A DNA stretch of 64,000 nucleotides, taken from Bacteroidota bacterium (GTDB lineage: Bacteria; Bacteroidota; Bacteroidia; Cytophagales; Cyclobacteriaceae). Position numbers and translations under genes: made by a program. The notes beneath the pieces were generated by a model. It did no database searches, had not been told where the DNA came from, and saw only the letters and a list, made by a program, of their open reading frames with translations. Within the stretch, counting starts at the first letter, position 1. Each line of letters starts with the position of its first letter. This document shows, in pieces, positions 50,517 through 60,016 of the stretch. The DNA is taken from positions 14,799-78,798 of the forward strand of contig JAEZGH010000161.1 in NCBI GenBank assembly GCA_023417065.1. The letters are read 5' to 3'.

Positions 50517-52430
50517 ATGCGCCTTTCTATTATCTCGTTTGTTCTCTGTTTTACGATTTCAGTTTCGTTCAGCCAAAACAAGCAAAAGTCTTATGAATAC
50601 ACCGTCGACCTGACCAAAGTTCAGGACGACCGCCTTTTCGTTCAACTTTCTGTTCCCGTAGTGAGCGGCGATGAGATTACCTTCTATATGCCGAAGATTA
50701 TCCCAGGTACATACGCCATTGCCGACTACGGCCGCTATGTGCAGGATTTTAAAGCTTTGGATAAAAAGGGCAAGCCCCTTCCGGTCGAAAAAGTGGACGA
50801 GAACACTTGGAAAATCCGAACTGCCGGCAAGCTTGCCAAAATCACCTATTGGGTGGACGATACGTTCGACACGGAAACCTCAGGTCCAGAGATCTTCTGG
50901 CCCGCAGGAACCAATATCGAAGACGCAACAAACTACGTCATCAATGCCAGCGGTTTTTTTGGATACTTTGACGACATGAAGAACATCCCGTTCAAAGTCA
51001 ACGTTGTTCGCAGTGAAAACTTGTATGGTAGTACAGGGCTGATTCCACTCCAGACCGGTGCCCCGACAAAGATCCTGAAGCTTGAAAAGAGTTCATCGAC
51101 TATGCCTCAGGTTGTTGACGTCTTTCGCACGGAGAACTACGACGAGTTGGTCGACTCACCCATTATGTACGCGCAGCCGGACACGGCTATCATACGTGTG
51201 GCAAATACAGAGGTCCTCATTGGGTCATATTCGCCCAACAAGAAAGTCACCGCCAAAGAGATTGCGGAAAGTATTCGCGAGGTACTGCAGGCTCAAACCG
51301 CCTATCTAGGAGGCAAATTACCTGTCGATAAATACGCATTTATCTTCTACTTCACGGATCAGCCCGTCATGAGCTATGGAGCACTCGAACACTCATACTC
51401 TTCATTCTACTACATGCCGGAAATGCCCATAAGCGAAATGAACCAGCAGCTTCGCGACTTTGCAGCACACGAATTCTTTCACATCGTAACTCCGCTGACG
51501 GTTCATTCCGAGCATATTGAAAACTTCGACTTTAACGATCCGAAAATGTCAAAACACCTTTGGATGTATGAAGGCGTTACAGAATACTTCGCTGCTAACG
51601 TGCAGGTTCAGCACGGCCTCATCTCACCGGACGAATATCTGAATGTTCTCTACGAAAAGATGCACACTGCAGACCAATTCCTTGATGACGTGCCCTTCAC
51701 TGAAATCAGTCAGTTTACGCTCGACAAGTATCACGACCAGTATTACAATGTATATCAGAAGGGCGCCCTCATCGGAATGTGTATTGACATCAAACTGTTA
51801 AGCCTCTCTAAAGGCCAATACGACCTTCGTAAGCTTATGCTTGATCTTTCCAAAAAATTCGGCAAGACAAAAGCCTTCAAAGATGATGAGTTGTTTGACG
51901 TAATCACCGAAATGACCTACCCGGAAATCGGCGAGTTCTTCACCCGATACGTTGCCGGCAACGAGCCCCTTCCCTTGGAAGATGTTTTCAAAGATGTGGG
52001 GGTGATTTACAAGGATGGAGAAGTTTTCGAGGATTACAGCCTCGGTATTACCAATGCGGATGTCGGAATCACCGAAGTGGATTCGAAGCCACGTCTGCAG
52101 ATTATCTCAACTGATCAGCAAAACGAAATGGGCAAGGCCATTGGCTTCTTTGAAGGCGACATTCTGATCGGCATCAACGACGAAGAGATGCCCGACCTCG
52201 GCCCGGAACTCGGTGTTTTTATTCAGAAACAGATACAGGCACTCCCTGAATCCGACACCCTGTCGTATACTGTTTTAAGGAAAGATGCATCCGGTGAAAT
52301 TCAGAAGATACGCCTCGCTGCTCCTGTCAAAAAGATACAAATGACACGGCGCCACATGTTGATGCCTGACCCGGAGGTGACTGAGGAACAACTCAGAACC
52401 CGGAATGCCTGGCTTGGAATAGATTCCTGA
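50517..52430 (+). CDS. Secreted M61-family metallopeptidase with PDZ domain
   Basis: A 637-residue protein with signal peptide LSIISFVLCFTISVSFSQ. The N-terminal beta-domain (about 25-190) is of the M61 type. The catalytic domain has the zinc motif in FAAHEFFHIVTPLTVHS and the third ligand in HLWMYEGVTEYFA. A PDZ domain follows (about 505-600, GFFEGDILIGINDEEMPDLG). The family includes glycyl aminopeptidase. The place of action is the periplasm or outer surface. The conserved GAMEN-like loop is replaced by YGALEHSYSS, as is common in the M61 group. Confidence 0.88.
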   Translation: MRLSIISFVLCFTISVSFSQNKQKSYEYTVDLTKVQDDRLFVQLSVPVVSGDEITFYMPKIIPGTYAIADYGRYVQDFKALDKKGKPLPVEKVDENTWKIRTAGKLAKITYWVDDTFDTETSGPEIFWPAGTNIEDATNYVINASGFFGYFDDMKNIPFKVNVVRSENLYGSTGLIPLQTGAPTKILKLEKSSSTMPQVVDVFRTENYDELVDSPIMYAQPDTAIIRVANTEVLIGSYSPNKKVTAKEIAESIREVLQAQTAYLGGKLPVDKYAFIFYFTDQPVMSYGALEHSYSSFYYMPEMPISEMNQQLRDFAAHEFFHIVTPLTVHSEHIENFDFNDPKMSKHLWMYEGVTEYFAANVQVQHGLISPDEYLNVLYEKMHTADQFLDDVPFTEISQFTLDKYHDQYYNVYQKGALIGMCIDIKLLSLSKGQYDLRKLMLDLSKKFGKTKAFKDDELFDVITEMTYPEIGEFFTRYVAGNEPLPLEDVFKDVGVIYKDGEVFEDYSLGITNADVGITEVDSKPRLQIISTDQQNEMGKAIGFFEGDILIGINDEEMPDLGPELGVFIQKQIQALPESDTLSYTVLRKDASGEIQKIRLAAPVKKIQMTRRHMLMPDPEVTEEQLRTRNAWLGIDS

Positions 52431-52460
52431 TTTCCAGTTTCTGATTTCTGATTCCAGGAA
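52428..52460. repeat. Dispersed intergenic repeat
   Basis: CTGATTTCCAGTTTCTGATT and TCTGATTCCAGG follow the M61 stop codon. It is a further copy of the repeat family seen at 34.2-34.7, 50.0 and 62.1-62.5 kb. Confidence 0.5.
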
Positions 52461-52543
52461 AAGGTCACAAGATTCACGTTTCACTCAAGGCCAAATTGAT
52501 TTATCTATCCGAAAGTTGACCGCCGACAAGCAACCTGACCTTG

Positions 52544-53011
52544 CTAGTATGTCGTTTCGATAACGGTGAGATCGTAGGCATCAACGCCTTCCGTTGCTAC
52601 CCCGCGGAAGTTAGTGAGCGTGATCCAGTACTCCTTATCTCCTTCCTTTAGGCGAAATGTTGCGCGGGGTTTGTTGCCACTGTTGCCATTATCCCAGAAT
52701 AATTTTTCTCCGCCACGGGCCTTGATTGTTTTCTCATAATTCTTGATGAGGTAATAGCCATTTGGCAAATGGTCGGCGTGACCGTAGTACGAGATCGTGG
52801 AATACTTGCCTCTAACTTCTACTTGCTTCTTCTTCCCTGTTGCGACCAAAAGGGGCCGCTCCTCCTGAGAGCATCGCTCGATATGGTAACCCTGCACGCG
52901 GTCCAGCAAGACGTGATCCTCGCAGCCGGCTACATCCGACTGGGCATACAGGGGGTACGTTGATATTATCAGGACAATTGTGACAAAGAGGCGTAAACAA
53001 GTTCTTATCAT
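52544..53011 (-). CDS. Small secreted protein resembling an OmpA-associated N-terminal domain
   Basis: A 155-residue protein with a signal peptide (LRLFVTIVLIISTYPLYAQ) from ATG 53011; upstream in-frame codons are ignored because they would precede it. The mature part begins SDVAGCEDHVLLDRVQGYHI followed by ECSQ-like Cys (ERCSQEE). It then reads VEVRGKYSTISYYGHADHLP and IKNYEKTIKARGGEKLFWD. This pattern (GCxDHPL, PGY-I, C, VEG-x-x-x-I-x-Y, NYE-x-A) is found before OmpA domains in some outer-membrane proteins; here it stands alone. Function unknown. It is the second gene after the COG2509 flavoprotein. Confidence 0.6.
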   Translation of the reverse strand: MIRTCLRLFVTIVLIISTYPLYAQSDVAGCEDHVLLDRVQGYHIERCSQEERPLLVATGKKKQVEVRGKYSTISYYGHADHLPNGYYLIKNYEKTIKARGGEKLFWDNGNSGNKPRATFRLKEGDKEYWITLTNFRGVATEGVDAYDLTVIETTY

Positions 53012-53083
53012 ATCGGTTCTTATAAAAAAACAAAAAGTTGACATGCTATGCATTGAAATGCTTGAACCGGAGTTCACAGACCG

Positions 53084-54658
53084 TTACTTCCGCGCACCTA
53101 TAGCGACGGCGATGGCTTCAGCGCACCGTTCCCCGTCCATAGCAGCTGAAACAATTCCTCCGGCATATCCTGCTCCCTCTCCGCATGGATATAAGCCTTT
53201 CAGTTGAACATGCTCAAGCGTTTCCTTGTTTCTCGGAATCTTCACCGGTGAAGAGGTACGACTTTCCACCCCGACAAGCTGCGCGTCATTTGTGAGATAC
53301 CCCTTCATCTTTGATCCGAAATTCCGAAACCCTTGCTTCAGGGCATCGATGATGAAAGGCGGCAACACCTCTTTCAGGTCAGCGGAAACCAGTCCGGGTT
53401 GATACGAAGTCTCGAGCAACGTCGATGAAACACGACCTTCAACAAAGTCAACCAGACGTTGCGCTGGAGCGGCTTGCGTTCCGCCGGCGACGACACATGC
53501 GCGTTGTTCGATGCCAGACTGAAAATACAATCCTGCAAGAGGACCATGCTGTGAATATTTGGCGAAATCCGGCAAGTCAACCGCGACAACAATCCCCGAA
53601 TTCGCAAACTTGGAGTCGCGTCGCGATGGGCTCATTCCGTTAACTACGACCTCACCAGGTGCGGTTGCTGACGGCACGATAAATCCACCCGGGCACATAC
53701 AAAATGAGAACACGCCTTTTTCGAGGCGCGCAATCTTAGCCTGATGCACGAGTGAATACGACGCTGCGGGAAGATATGGTCCACGGTCAACGGCACAATG
53801 ATACTGAACCTTGTCGATGAGTTGCTGCTGATGTTCTACCCTGACGCCAAGCGCAAAGGGTTTCGACTCCACATAAATGCCCCGTCTGACCAGAAGCTGG
53901 AAGATGTCGCGTGCGCTGTGGCCGGTAGCAAGAATCACCGCGTCGCCATAGATCACGTCACCGCTATGCGTCACTACTCCGCAGAGAGTGTCGCCTTCGA
54001 TTACAAAATCAGTAAGGCGTGTATTGAAAAGAATTTCACCGCCGGCCTGGATAATCGTTTCCCGAAGTGCGGCTATCAACACCGGAAGTTTGTTAGTACC
54101 GATGTGCGGGTGCGCGTCATACAGGATCTCTTCTTTTGCACCATGAGCTACCATGATTTCGAGAATGCGCCGAACGTCACCACGCTTCTTTGATCGTGTG
54201 TATAGTTTTCCGTCGGAATAAGTACCCGCACCACCTTCACCAAAGCAGTAGTTTGAATCCGGGTTGACGACATGATCCCTGTTGATTGCCGCTAGGTCTC
54301 TCCTGCGTTCGCGTACATCCTTTCCCCGCTCGACGATTACAGGCTTTATTCCGAGCTCTATCAAACGCATTGCCGCAAACAATCCCGCGGGGCCACTCCC
54401 AGCAATAATCACCTGCCTGGCGTTTTTTACATTGTTATACTCGCGATTGGCCAGGTTGTTCCGTGAGAAATCCTCACGGGAGAGCACGTCAACCTGCATG
54501 CGTACAAGGACATCGCGACCGCGCGCATCTATGGATCGCTTGACCGGCCGTATTATGACCTGTCCATCATTTGGAACGTCAAGCTTCTTATAGAGGATTT
54601 CGGGGAACAGATTGTCGTCAAATGCCTCTTCGGGCCGGAGTACAAGGTCGCGTAGCAT
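53084..54658 (-). CDS. FAD-dependent oxidoreductase of the COG2509 type
   Basis: A 524-residue flavoprotein of unknown substrate. An N-terminal domain of about 80 residues (LRPEEAFDDNLFPEILYKKL, then VKRSIDARGRDVLVRMQV) precedes the FAD Rossmann motif VIIAGSGPAGLFAAMRLIE. SNYCFGEGGAGTYSDGKLYTR and VILATGHSARDIF follow. The C-terminus has LYPCGEGAGYAGGIVSAAMDG, the second FAD contact. This layout is the uncharacterised FAD-dependent dehydrogenase family. It lies 72 bases upstream of the small secreted protein gene. Confidence 0.88.
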   Translation of the reverse strand: MLRDLVLRPEEAFDDNLFPEILYKKLDVPNDGQVIIRPVKRSIDARGRDVLVRMQVDVLSREDFSRNNLANREYNNVKNARQVIIAGSGPAGLFAAMRLIELGIKPVIVERGKDVRERRRDLAAINRDHVVNPDSNYCFGEGGAGTYSDGKLYTRSKKRGDVRRILEIMVAHGAKEEILYDAHPHIGTNKLPVLIAALRETIIQAGGEILFNTRLTDFVIEGDTLCGVVTHSGDVIYGDAVILATGHSARDIFQLLVRRGIYVESKPFALGVRVEHQQQLIDKVQYHCAVDRGPYLPAASYSLVHQAKIARLEKGVFSFCMCPGGFIVPSATAPGEVVVNGMSPSRRDSKFANSGIVVAVDLPDFAKYSQHGPLAGLYFQSGIEQRACVVAGGTQAAPAQRLVDFVEGRVSSTLLETSYQPGLVSADLKEVLPPFIIDALKQGFRNFGSKMKGYLTNDAQLVGVESRTSSPVKIPRNKETLEHVQLKGLYPCGEGAGYAGGIVSAAMDGERCAEAIAVAIGARK

Positions 54659-54743
54659 TATGAGAAAGGTTTTTATCCTTTAAGATGACAAAGGTATGGA
54701 AGTTGAAATTAGTGTGGAAGGAAACATATCGAAATAGCCAGCA

Positions 54744-56528
54744 TCAATAGGAGAAGACGTTACCTATATTGAGCCCGAAGTTGAAGGAATGGGCAAAAGT
54801 GCGTTGATCCAGACTCTCAAAGAAACTCGCGTATTTCGGATCGATATCCGTAGAGCGGAATCCAAAGTTGGCAGACACGAAACAGTCGATGGTAAAGCCT
54901 CTCGATTTATTGTCGCGCATGATCCGGTAGCCCAGCAGTGGCCCCCACTGCAAACGCTGCTCAACCGCGTTAAACGTGAAAATATTATCGGGGTTCTGAT
55001 TGACAGGCTGGTTTACAAAATGTCCGAGGTTAGTGAACCTGATCTCATGACCAAAATACCACATGCCTGCCTTCAACGGGTTATAGAATTTCTGTTTGAT
55101 CGCAACACTGTATCCCCGTTCAAACTTCTTTCCCGGTGCGACCTTGGGATCTTGCTTGAAGAACGGATCGCGGATTCCGATAAATTCGAATTCATGTCCA
55201 AGCCGTTCTTCCTGATAAAACTCAATATTGAGGGGCAGTCTTCCGGCTGCGAGCCAAAGAGGATTCGTCGCGCCGATCACGCCTTTGAACTCGTTGTGCC
55301 TCACGGCAAACCTTGACAGACGCACCTGCTTTTTGGGTTTTGAACTGGTTCGCGAGCGATCTGCAAGCGCGGTAATTTCTTCACTCACACCATTCGACTC
55401 ATAAAAAGGCTTGTAGTAGCCTGACAGCGTTCCTTCGTTGTTAAAAATTTCCCATGTACCGGTTTTAACTTCGCCTTCAAGTGTACCCTTCGTATGTAGG
55501 CTGCCATCGGGATAGTAGCTGTAATAGGTACCTCTGTTCTTAGTATAGTCGCAACGTCCTTCCTCTTTTCCATCCTCAGAATAAAAGGTCCATCTCCCCT
55601 CGCGCATTCCATTTTCGACATAGCCCTTTACTTTCAGAGTTCCGTTCGGGTGAAACTCCCGGTATTCGCCGGAACCTGCTGCATAGGTAGCTTCGCTGGC
55701 AACGGACCCGTTGAGGCTGAAGCTTTTCCATATACCTTCCTTCTTCCCATTGACGAATACGCCACTGGAGCTGACTGAGCCATTCTCGAAGTAATACGTC
55801 CAGGGTCCAACGGGCTCGTCATTTTCATACGTTCCTTCCGAAGACACTTTTCCTGAGGGGTAGTAAGTAAACCACTTCCCATGTTTCCTGCCTTTCATAA
55901 AATCGCCTTCCGCCTGAAGCGATCCGTCTTCATCAAAGTAACGCCAATGTCCGGCGTTCGCAGTGCCTGATTTGGGACCTGTGCCGTAGACTTTGCCTGA
56001 GTGATAATACTCGACGTGTTTTCCGAAGTCGTTCTCATACTCGCAGGTTCCTTTTAGGACGCCATCTTCGAAGTATGACTTCCAGAGGCCATGGCGTTGG
56101 TTGTTAACGTATTCGCCGGCCTCGCGGATCTGGCCATTTTCATAATACATCCTCCACTCCCCTTCGCGCTTGCGTCCATAGATGATCCCCTCCATGCTTT
56201 TCTTTCCGCTTTCGAAGAAGTATTCCCAGAGGCCATCGTTCGCGCCCTTGAAGAGAATACCGCGCATCTTCAATGTTCCTGTTTCATAATAGAATTCCCA
56301 TACGCCACTGGTTTCGTCGTTGGTGAACTGCCCTTTGGATTCAATATTTCCGTTGAGAAAATAAGAGATGTAGTGACCGTGAAGTGTATTGCTGATGGTG
56401 TCCTTTACCTGGTAAACTTCTTTCAATTTTCGGCGTTCAGCGTCATGCCAGATTTGACGTGTAAAGCCCTGGCCTGCGGCGTTGAGGACCACAGAAGTGA
56501 AGACAAACAAAAGCAGTAAGAATTTCAC
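54744..56528 (-). CDS. MORN-variant (YwqK-type) repeat protein with outer-membrane-like C-terminus
   Basis: A 594-residue secreted protein with signal peptide (FLLLLFVFTSVVLNAAGQ). Residues about 45-390 are around 14 tandem repeats of the YwqK/MORN variant, pattern YYENGQ-x-x-x-G-x-Y-x-N-x-x-x-x-G-x-W. After a basic linker, residues 400-594 contain alternating aromatic strands (KFYNPLKAGMWYFGHEIRF, LLGYRIMRDNKSRGFTIDCF) and the chain ends NVFSY with an aromatic residue, as outer-membrane beta-barrels do. Automated labels of YwqK antitoxin should not be taken literally. It is 51 bases downstream of the TDO gene. Confidence 0.8.
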   Translation of the reverse strand: MKFLLLLFVFTSVVLNAAGQGFTRQIWHDAERRKLKEVYQVKDTISNTLHGHYISYFLNGNIESKGQFTNDETSGVWEFYYETGTLKMRGILFKGANDGLWEYFFESGKKSMEGIIYGRKREGEWRMYYENGQIREAGEYVNNQRHGLWKSYFEDGVLKGTCEYENDFGKHVEYYHSGKVYGTGPKSGTANAGHWRYFDEDGSLQAEGDFMKGRKHGKWFTYYPSGKVSSEGTYENDEPVGPWTYYFENGSVSSSGVFVNGKKEGIWKSFSLNGSVASEATYAAGSGEYREFHPNGTLKVKGYVENGMREGRWTFYSEDGKEEGRCDYTKNRGTYYSYYPDGSLHTKGTLEGEVKTGTWEIFNNEGTLSGYYKPFYESNGVSEEITALADRSRTSSKPKKQVRLSRFAVRHNEFKGVIGATNPLWLAAGRLPLNIEFYQEERLGHEFEFIGIRDPFFKQDPKVAPGKKFERGYSVAIKQKFYNPLKAGMWYFGHEIRFTNLGHFVNQPVNQNPDNIFTFNAVEQRLQWGPLLGYRIMRDNKSRGFTIDCFVSANFGFRSTDIDPKYASFFESLDQRTFAHSFNFGLNIGNVFSY

Positions 56529-56579
56529 AGGTGCAGATTAATGCACCTTAAAGTTAAGGTTTTTCACACAAACAGACTT

Positions 56580-57536
56580 TTACTTCAGGGCGTTGATGAC
56601 GGCGGCTTTACCCCATTCGGCCTTTTCCTGGTCGCTCCATAACTCGGGAAAGAACATAATGCGCTGAAAGCGCGGCGGAAGGTACTTCTGCCAGTTGGTT
56701 CCGCCGGTCGCAGGTACATTCTCCGGATCACGTTTCAGGAAATGTGCCGACGACTTAAGGTGCGCCAGGCGCCACAAAACATTGGCAAGATGGTCGTAAG
56801 TACGCAACCGGTCCACAATTTCAGCCCTCCGGGGAGAGCCTTGGAATCTTTTCAGGTAAAGCTGCCGCAGGTTGGTTTCCCGGAACCGCATCGCTGTTTC
56901 GTAAAAGTCATCCATGTACTTTTCTTCGAACTGCTGTAGCGTAAGAGTCTTCTTTCCTGTGGCAAGTTCCGTGGCTCCGCTCTTCCAATAGATCTTATCA
57001 AGCATTACCGGGATATCGGCGCCGGAAACAGCCTCTCTTTCGGAGCTGTTGACCAGGTTAATCATGTCGGTAGAGCTGATCTCGATCAGGCGGTATTGGG
57101 CTGACTGGAACCCACTGGCGGGCAGGAGTGCCATTCGGAATTTCATGAACTGTTCCCGCTCCATCCCATGAATCATGATGTCGAAACTATTTTCAAGATT
57201 TCGGAAATACATGATCGCGCGGTCGAGCCGCTCAATGAAAAACTTCTCGTCAATGTCCGGCTTTGATGAAATCTGTTCCAGCTCGTTTAGAATCAGGCGG
57301 AAGTAAAGTTCCGTTATCTGATGATAGATGATGAATACATTTTCGTCCGGGAAGTGGGTTTTTGGGGCTTGCAGACTGAGCAGCGTATCCAGATGGATGT
57401 AGTCCCAGTAAGTGAGGTAGTCGGAATACAACAGACCGTCCAGATAACTCGACAGGTCTTGCCCCATCGCGTTGTACTTCGCCCGAAGTTTTTTCAATTG
57501 TTCAATAAGTTCCGGTTCAACCGATTGTTCTTCCAT
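56580..57536 (-). CDS. kynA: Tryptophan 2,3-dioxygenase
   Basis: A 318-residue haem enzyme that opens the indole ring of tryptophan to N-formylkynurenine. Segments typical of TDO are LLYSDYLTYWDYIHLDTLLS, IIYHQITELYFRLILNELEQ, LENSFDIMIHGMEREQFMKF and MALLPASGFQSAQYRLIE. The proximal haem His lies in LAHLKSSAHFLKRDP. I started at ATG 57536 rather than 57587 because the earlier residues are not family-like. It is divergent from the glutaryl-CoA-dehydrogenase-like gene, a downstream enzyme of Trp and Lys breakdown. Confidence 0.92.
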   Translation of the reverse strand: MEEQSVEPELIEQLKKLRAKYNAMGQDLSSYLDGLLYSDYLTYWDYIHLDTLLSLQAPKTHFPDENVFIIYHQITELYFRLILNELEQISSKPDIDEKFFIERLDRAIMYFRNLENSFDIMIHGMEREQFMKFRMALLPASGFQSAQYRLIEISSTDMINLVNSSEREAVSGADIPVMLDKIYWKSGATELATGKKTLTLQQFEEKYMDDFYETAMRFRETNLRQLYLKRFQGSPRRAEIVDRLRTYDHLANVLWRLAHLKSSAHFLKRDPENVPATGGTNWQKYLPPRFQRIMFFPELWSDQEKAEWGKAAVINALK

Positions 57537-57700
57537 CTTTTTGAGATAAGATGTGTAAATTAGCCCCGAAGTTAAGAGAAATCGCACATGGCGCGAATCG
57601 CGCCTGCAAAAGTGTTCGATAATTCTTACGACTTTGCATTAACCTGAACACCGAGATTATGCTACATCATGGTCCTGACAGTATTGTGTCTAGAAAAACA

Positions 57701-58879
57701 ATGAAAGCTGACACCTTCGAGCATCCTGACTTTTATGCGTTGGATGACCTGCTTACTGAAGAACAAAAGCTTGTGCGTTCAGCACTGCGGGACTTTGTAA
57801 AAAAAGAAATAACCCCCTACATCGAAGACTGGACAGAGCGTGCTCATTTCCCCTATGAGATCGTCAAAAAATTCGGAGACATCGGTGCGTTCGGGCCAAT
57901 GATTCCTGCTGAGTACGGCGGTGGAGGTCTTGATTATATTTCCTATGGACTGATTATGCAGGAAATCGAACGCGGTGATTCCGGCATGCGCTCCACTGCT
58001 TCAGTTCAGGGTTCACTTGTGATGTATCCTATCTATCAGTTCGGATCCGAAGAACAAAGAAGAAAGTACCTTCCCAAACTTGGCGCCGGTGAATGGCTGG
58101 GATGCTTCGGCCTTACTGAACCGGATCATGGATCCAACCCGGGCGGCATGGTTACCAACTTCAAAGATGCAGGTGATTATTACTTGCTCAACGGCGCAAA
58201 GATGTGGATCTCAAATTCACCCAAAGCAGATATCGCTGTAGTTTGGGCGAAAGATGAACAGGGAAAGATTCATGGGCTCATTGTTGAGCGCGGAATGGAA
58301 GGCTTCAGCACACCGGAGACGAATGGCAAATGGTCTCTGCGCGCGAGCGCAACGGGGGAGCTGGTGTTCGACAATGTAAAGGTTCCCAAAGAGAATCTGC
58401 TTCCCGGCAAGACTGGTTTAGGTGCTCCGCTGATGTGTCTCGACAGTGCGCGTTATGGCATTGCCTGGGGCGCGATCGGAGCTGCCATGGATTGCTATGA
58501 GGCTGCGAGAAAATATGCAGCGGAACGAATTCAATTCGGAAAACCTATTGCATCGTTCCAGCTGGTACAGAAGAAGCTTGCTGAAATGCTTACCGAAATC
58601 ACAAAAGCACAATTGCTCACATGGCGTCTTGGCGTGTTGAAGAATGAAGGCAAGGCAACAACAGCGCAAATCTCAATGGCCAAGCGGAACAATGTTGCGA
58701 TGGCGTTGGACGTAGCGCGGGAAGCGCGCCAAATTCATGGAGCAATGGGCATTACCGGCGAGTACCCCATGATGCGCCACCTGATGAACCTCGAGTCGGT
58801 ACTTACGTATGAAGGTACCCACGATATCCATCTGTTGATTCTGGGCAACGATATTACCGGCATCCCGGCATTCTCCTAA
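57701..58879 (+). CDS. gcdH: Acyl-CoA dehydrogenase, glutaryl-CoA dehydrogenase-like
   Basis: A 392-residue FAD enzyme that oxidises and decarboxylates glutaryl-CoA to crotonyl-CoA. Family segments are SGMRSTASVQGSLVMYPIYQ, CFGLTEPDHGSNPGGMVTNF and WISNSPKADIAVVWAKDE. The catalytic Glu is in LNLESVLTYEGTHDIH. The SVQGSL and EPDHGS-P patterns separate GCDH from short-chain acyl-CoA dehydrogenases. It starts at ATG 57701. The divergent TDO gene makes a role in Trp/Lys catabolism likely. Confidence 0.88.
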   Translation: MKADTFEHPDFYALDDLLTEEQKLVRSALRDFVKKEITPYIEDWTERAHFPYEIVKKFGDIGAFGPMIPAEYGGGGLDYISYGLIMQEIERGDSGMRSTASVQGSLVMYPIYQFGSEEQRRKYLPKLGAGEWLGCFGLTEPDHGSNPGGMVTNFKDAGDYYLLNGAKMWISNSPKADIAVVWAKDEQGKIHGLIVERGMEGFSTPETNGKWSLRASATGELVFDNVKVPKENLLPGKTGLGAPLMCLDSARYGIAWGAIGAAMDCYEAARKYAAERIQFGKPIASFQLVQKKLAEMLTEITKAQLLTWRLGVLKNEGKATTAQISMAKRNNVAMALDVAREARQIHGAMGITGEYPMMRHLMNLESVLTYEGTHDIHLLILGNDITGIPAFS

Positions 58880-59172
58880 CGATAAACGGACGTATTTGTC
58901 GACTGGCTGAAGCGCGCAGCTGGCATAACTTTTTAGCGCCTCACAGTCGACACCAGATCACTGAAATTCTACTGACTCCTTTCCGTCCTAACGTTAAATA
59001 CTCAGGTGTTTTCCGACAGGAATTTACTGGTAGATCTGACCTCGGTTATGGCGCTTGCCATGGCTTGCACTTCGTTGTGTAAATCATTTTGATACCTGCA
59101 TCAGCGTAAGCATACCGGGTCGTTGTTATTGTACTCTTAACCAATGGAAATCGAACCACATACCAAACCTGT

Positions 59173-60006
59173 ATGAAGAAACTGTTAAAGCGAATGGTCC
59201 AGCGCGGAGGATTTGATATCGTACGTGCAACTCCCAAGGAAAAAGTTGGAGCCCTGATCCAGAAACTACACCCTCGTCCAATTGATAAGGAGTTGATCCG
59301 TATCGGACCCAATGCCGACGGCGGCTACCTCGTACCGGACGATCTGGACGGAATAACCACCTGTTTCTCGCCCGGCGTCGGCCGGGTCAGTCAATTTGAG
59401 CAGGATTGCCTCAATCGAGGAATGAAAGTGTTCATGGCTGACAAGTCGGTTGATAAACCAAACCTCGATGTGCCTGCGGACCAATATGACTTCATCAAGA
59501 AGCATATCGGTACCGTAAATAATTCAGAATTCACCACAATGGATCAGTGGGTAAGTACATTCTCCCTGAATGAAGACGAGGACATGTTACTTGAGATGGA
59601 TATCGAGGGAGCCGAGTATTACTCGCTGCTGAACATGTCGGATTTCCTCGCCCGTCGATTCCGTATTATGATCATCGAGTTTCATACGATGCACCATCTC
59701 TGGAATCCTTACTTCTTCGAACTTGCAGAAGCTGCCTTCAACAAAGTTCTTCAGACTCACACATGTGTTCACATTCACCCCAACAATTGCTGCGGTATCA
59801 AGTACCAGAATGGCGTAGCAATTCCACGTGTGATTGAGATGACGCTACTGCGAAATGACCGCGTTAACATCGTGAATAAACGCCTGGAGTTCCCGCACAA
59901 ACTTGATTACGACAACTATCCGAATAACCCGGAAAAGAAGCACATTGTGTTGCCTCCAAACTGGTACAGCGTTGGTCAACCCGTACGCGAACCAGTGGCT
60001 CAATAA
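59173..60006 (+). CDS. FkbM-family methyltransferase-like protein
   Basis: A 277-residue protein with the FkbM pattern: RIGPNADGGYLVPDDLDG near residues 43-60, a Gly-rich loop (CFSPGVGRVSQFEQDCLNRG), MADKS and the key LLEMDIEGAEYYSLLNM. MIIEFHTMHHLWNP follows. FkbM-type enzymes use S-adenosylmethionine to O-methylate sugars or other metabolites. The substrate is unknown and the SAM loop is somewhat unusual, so methyltransferase activity is inferred. It is preceded by 293 bases with no recognisable element and is convergent with the DUF1573 gene, 10 bases away. Confidence 0.7.
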   Translation: MKKLLKRMVQRGGFDIVRATPKEKVGALIQKLHPRPIDKELIRIGPNADGGYLVPDDLDGITTCFSPGVGRVSQFEQDCLNRGMKVFMADKSVDKPNLDVPADQYDFIKKHIGTVNNSEFTTMDQWVSTFSLNEDEDMLLEMDIEGAEYYSLLNMSDFLARRFRIMIIEFHTMHHLWNPYFFELAEAAFNKVLQTHTCVHIHPNNCCGIKYQNGVAIPRVIEMTLLRNDRVNIVNKRLEFPHKLDYDNYPNNPEKKHIVLPPNWYSVGQPVREPVAQ

Positions 60007-60016
60007 AATGAATTGA

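Noticed and set aside
54744..56528. YwqK toxin-antitoxin component
   Set aside because: The name comes from a shared repeat; the protein is secreted, has no toxin partner next to it and ends in a barrel-like segment.
58880..59172. Spacer before the FkbM gene as a hidden RNA or gene
   Set aside because: No open frame, strong hairpin, repeat or promoter consensus could be supported.
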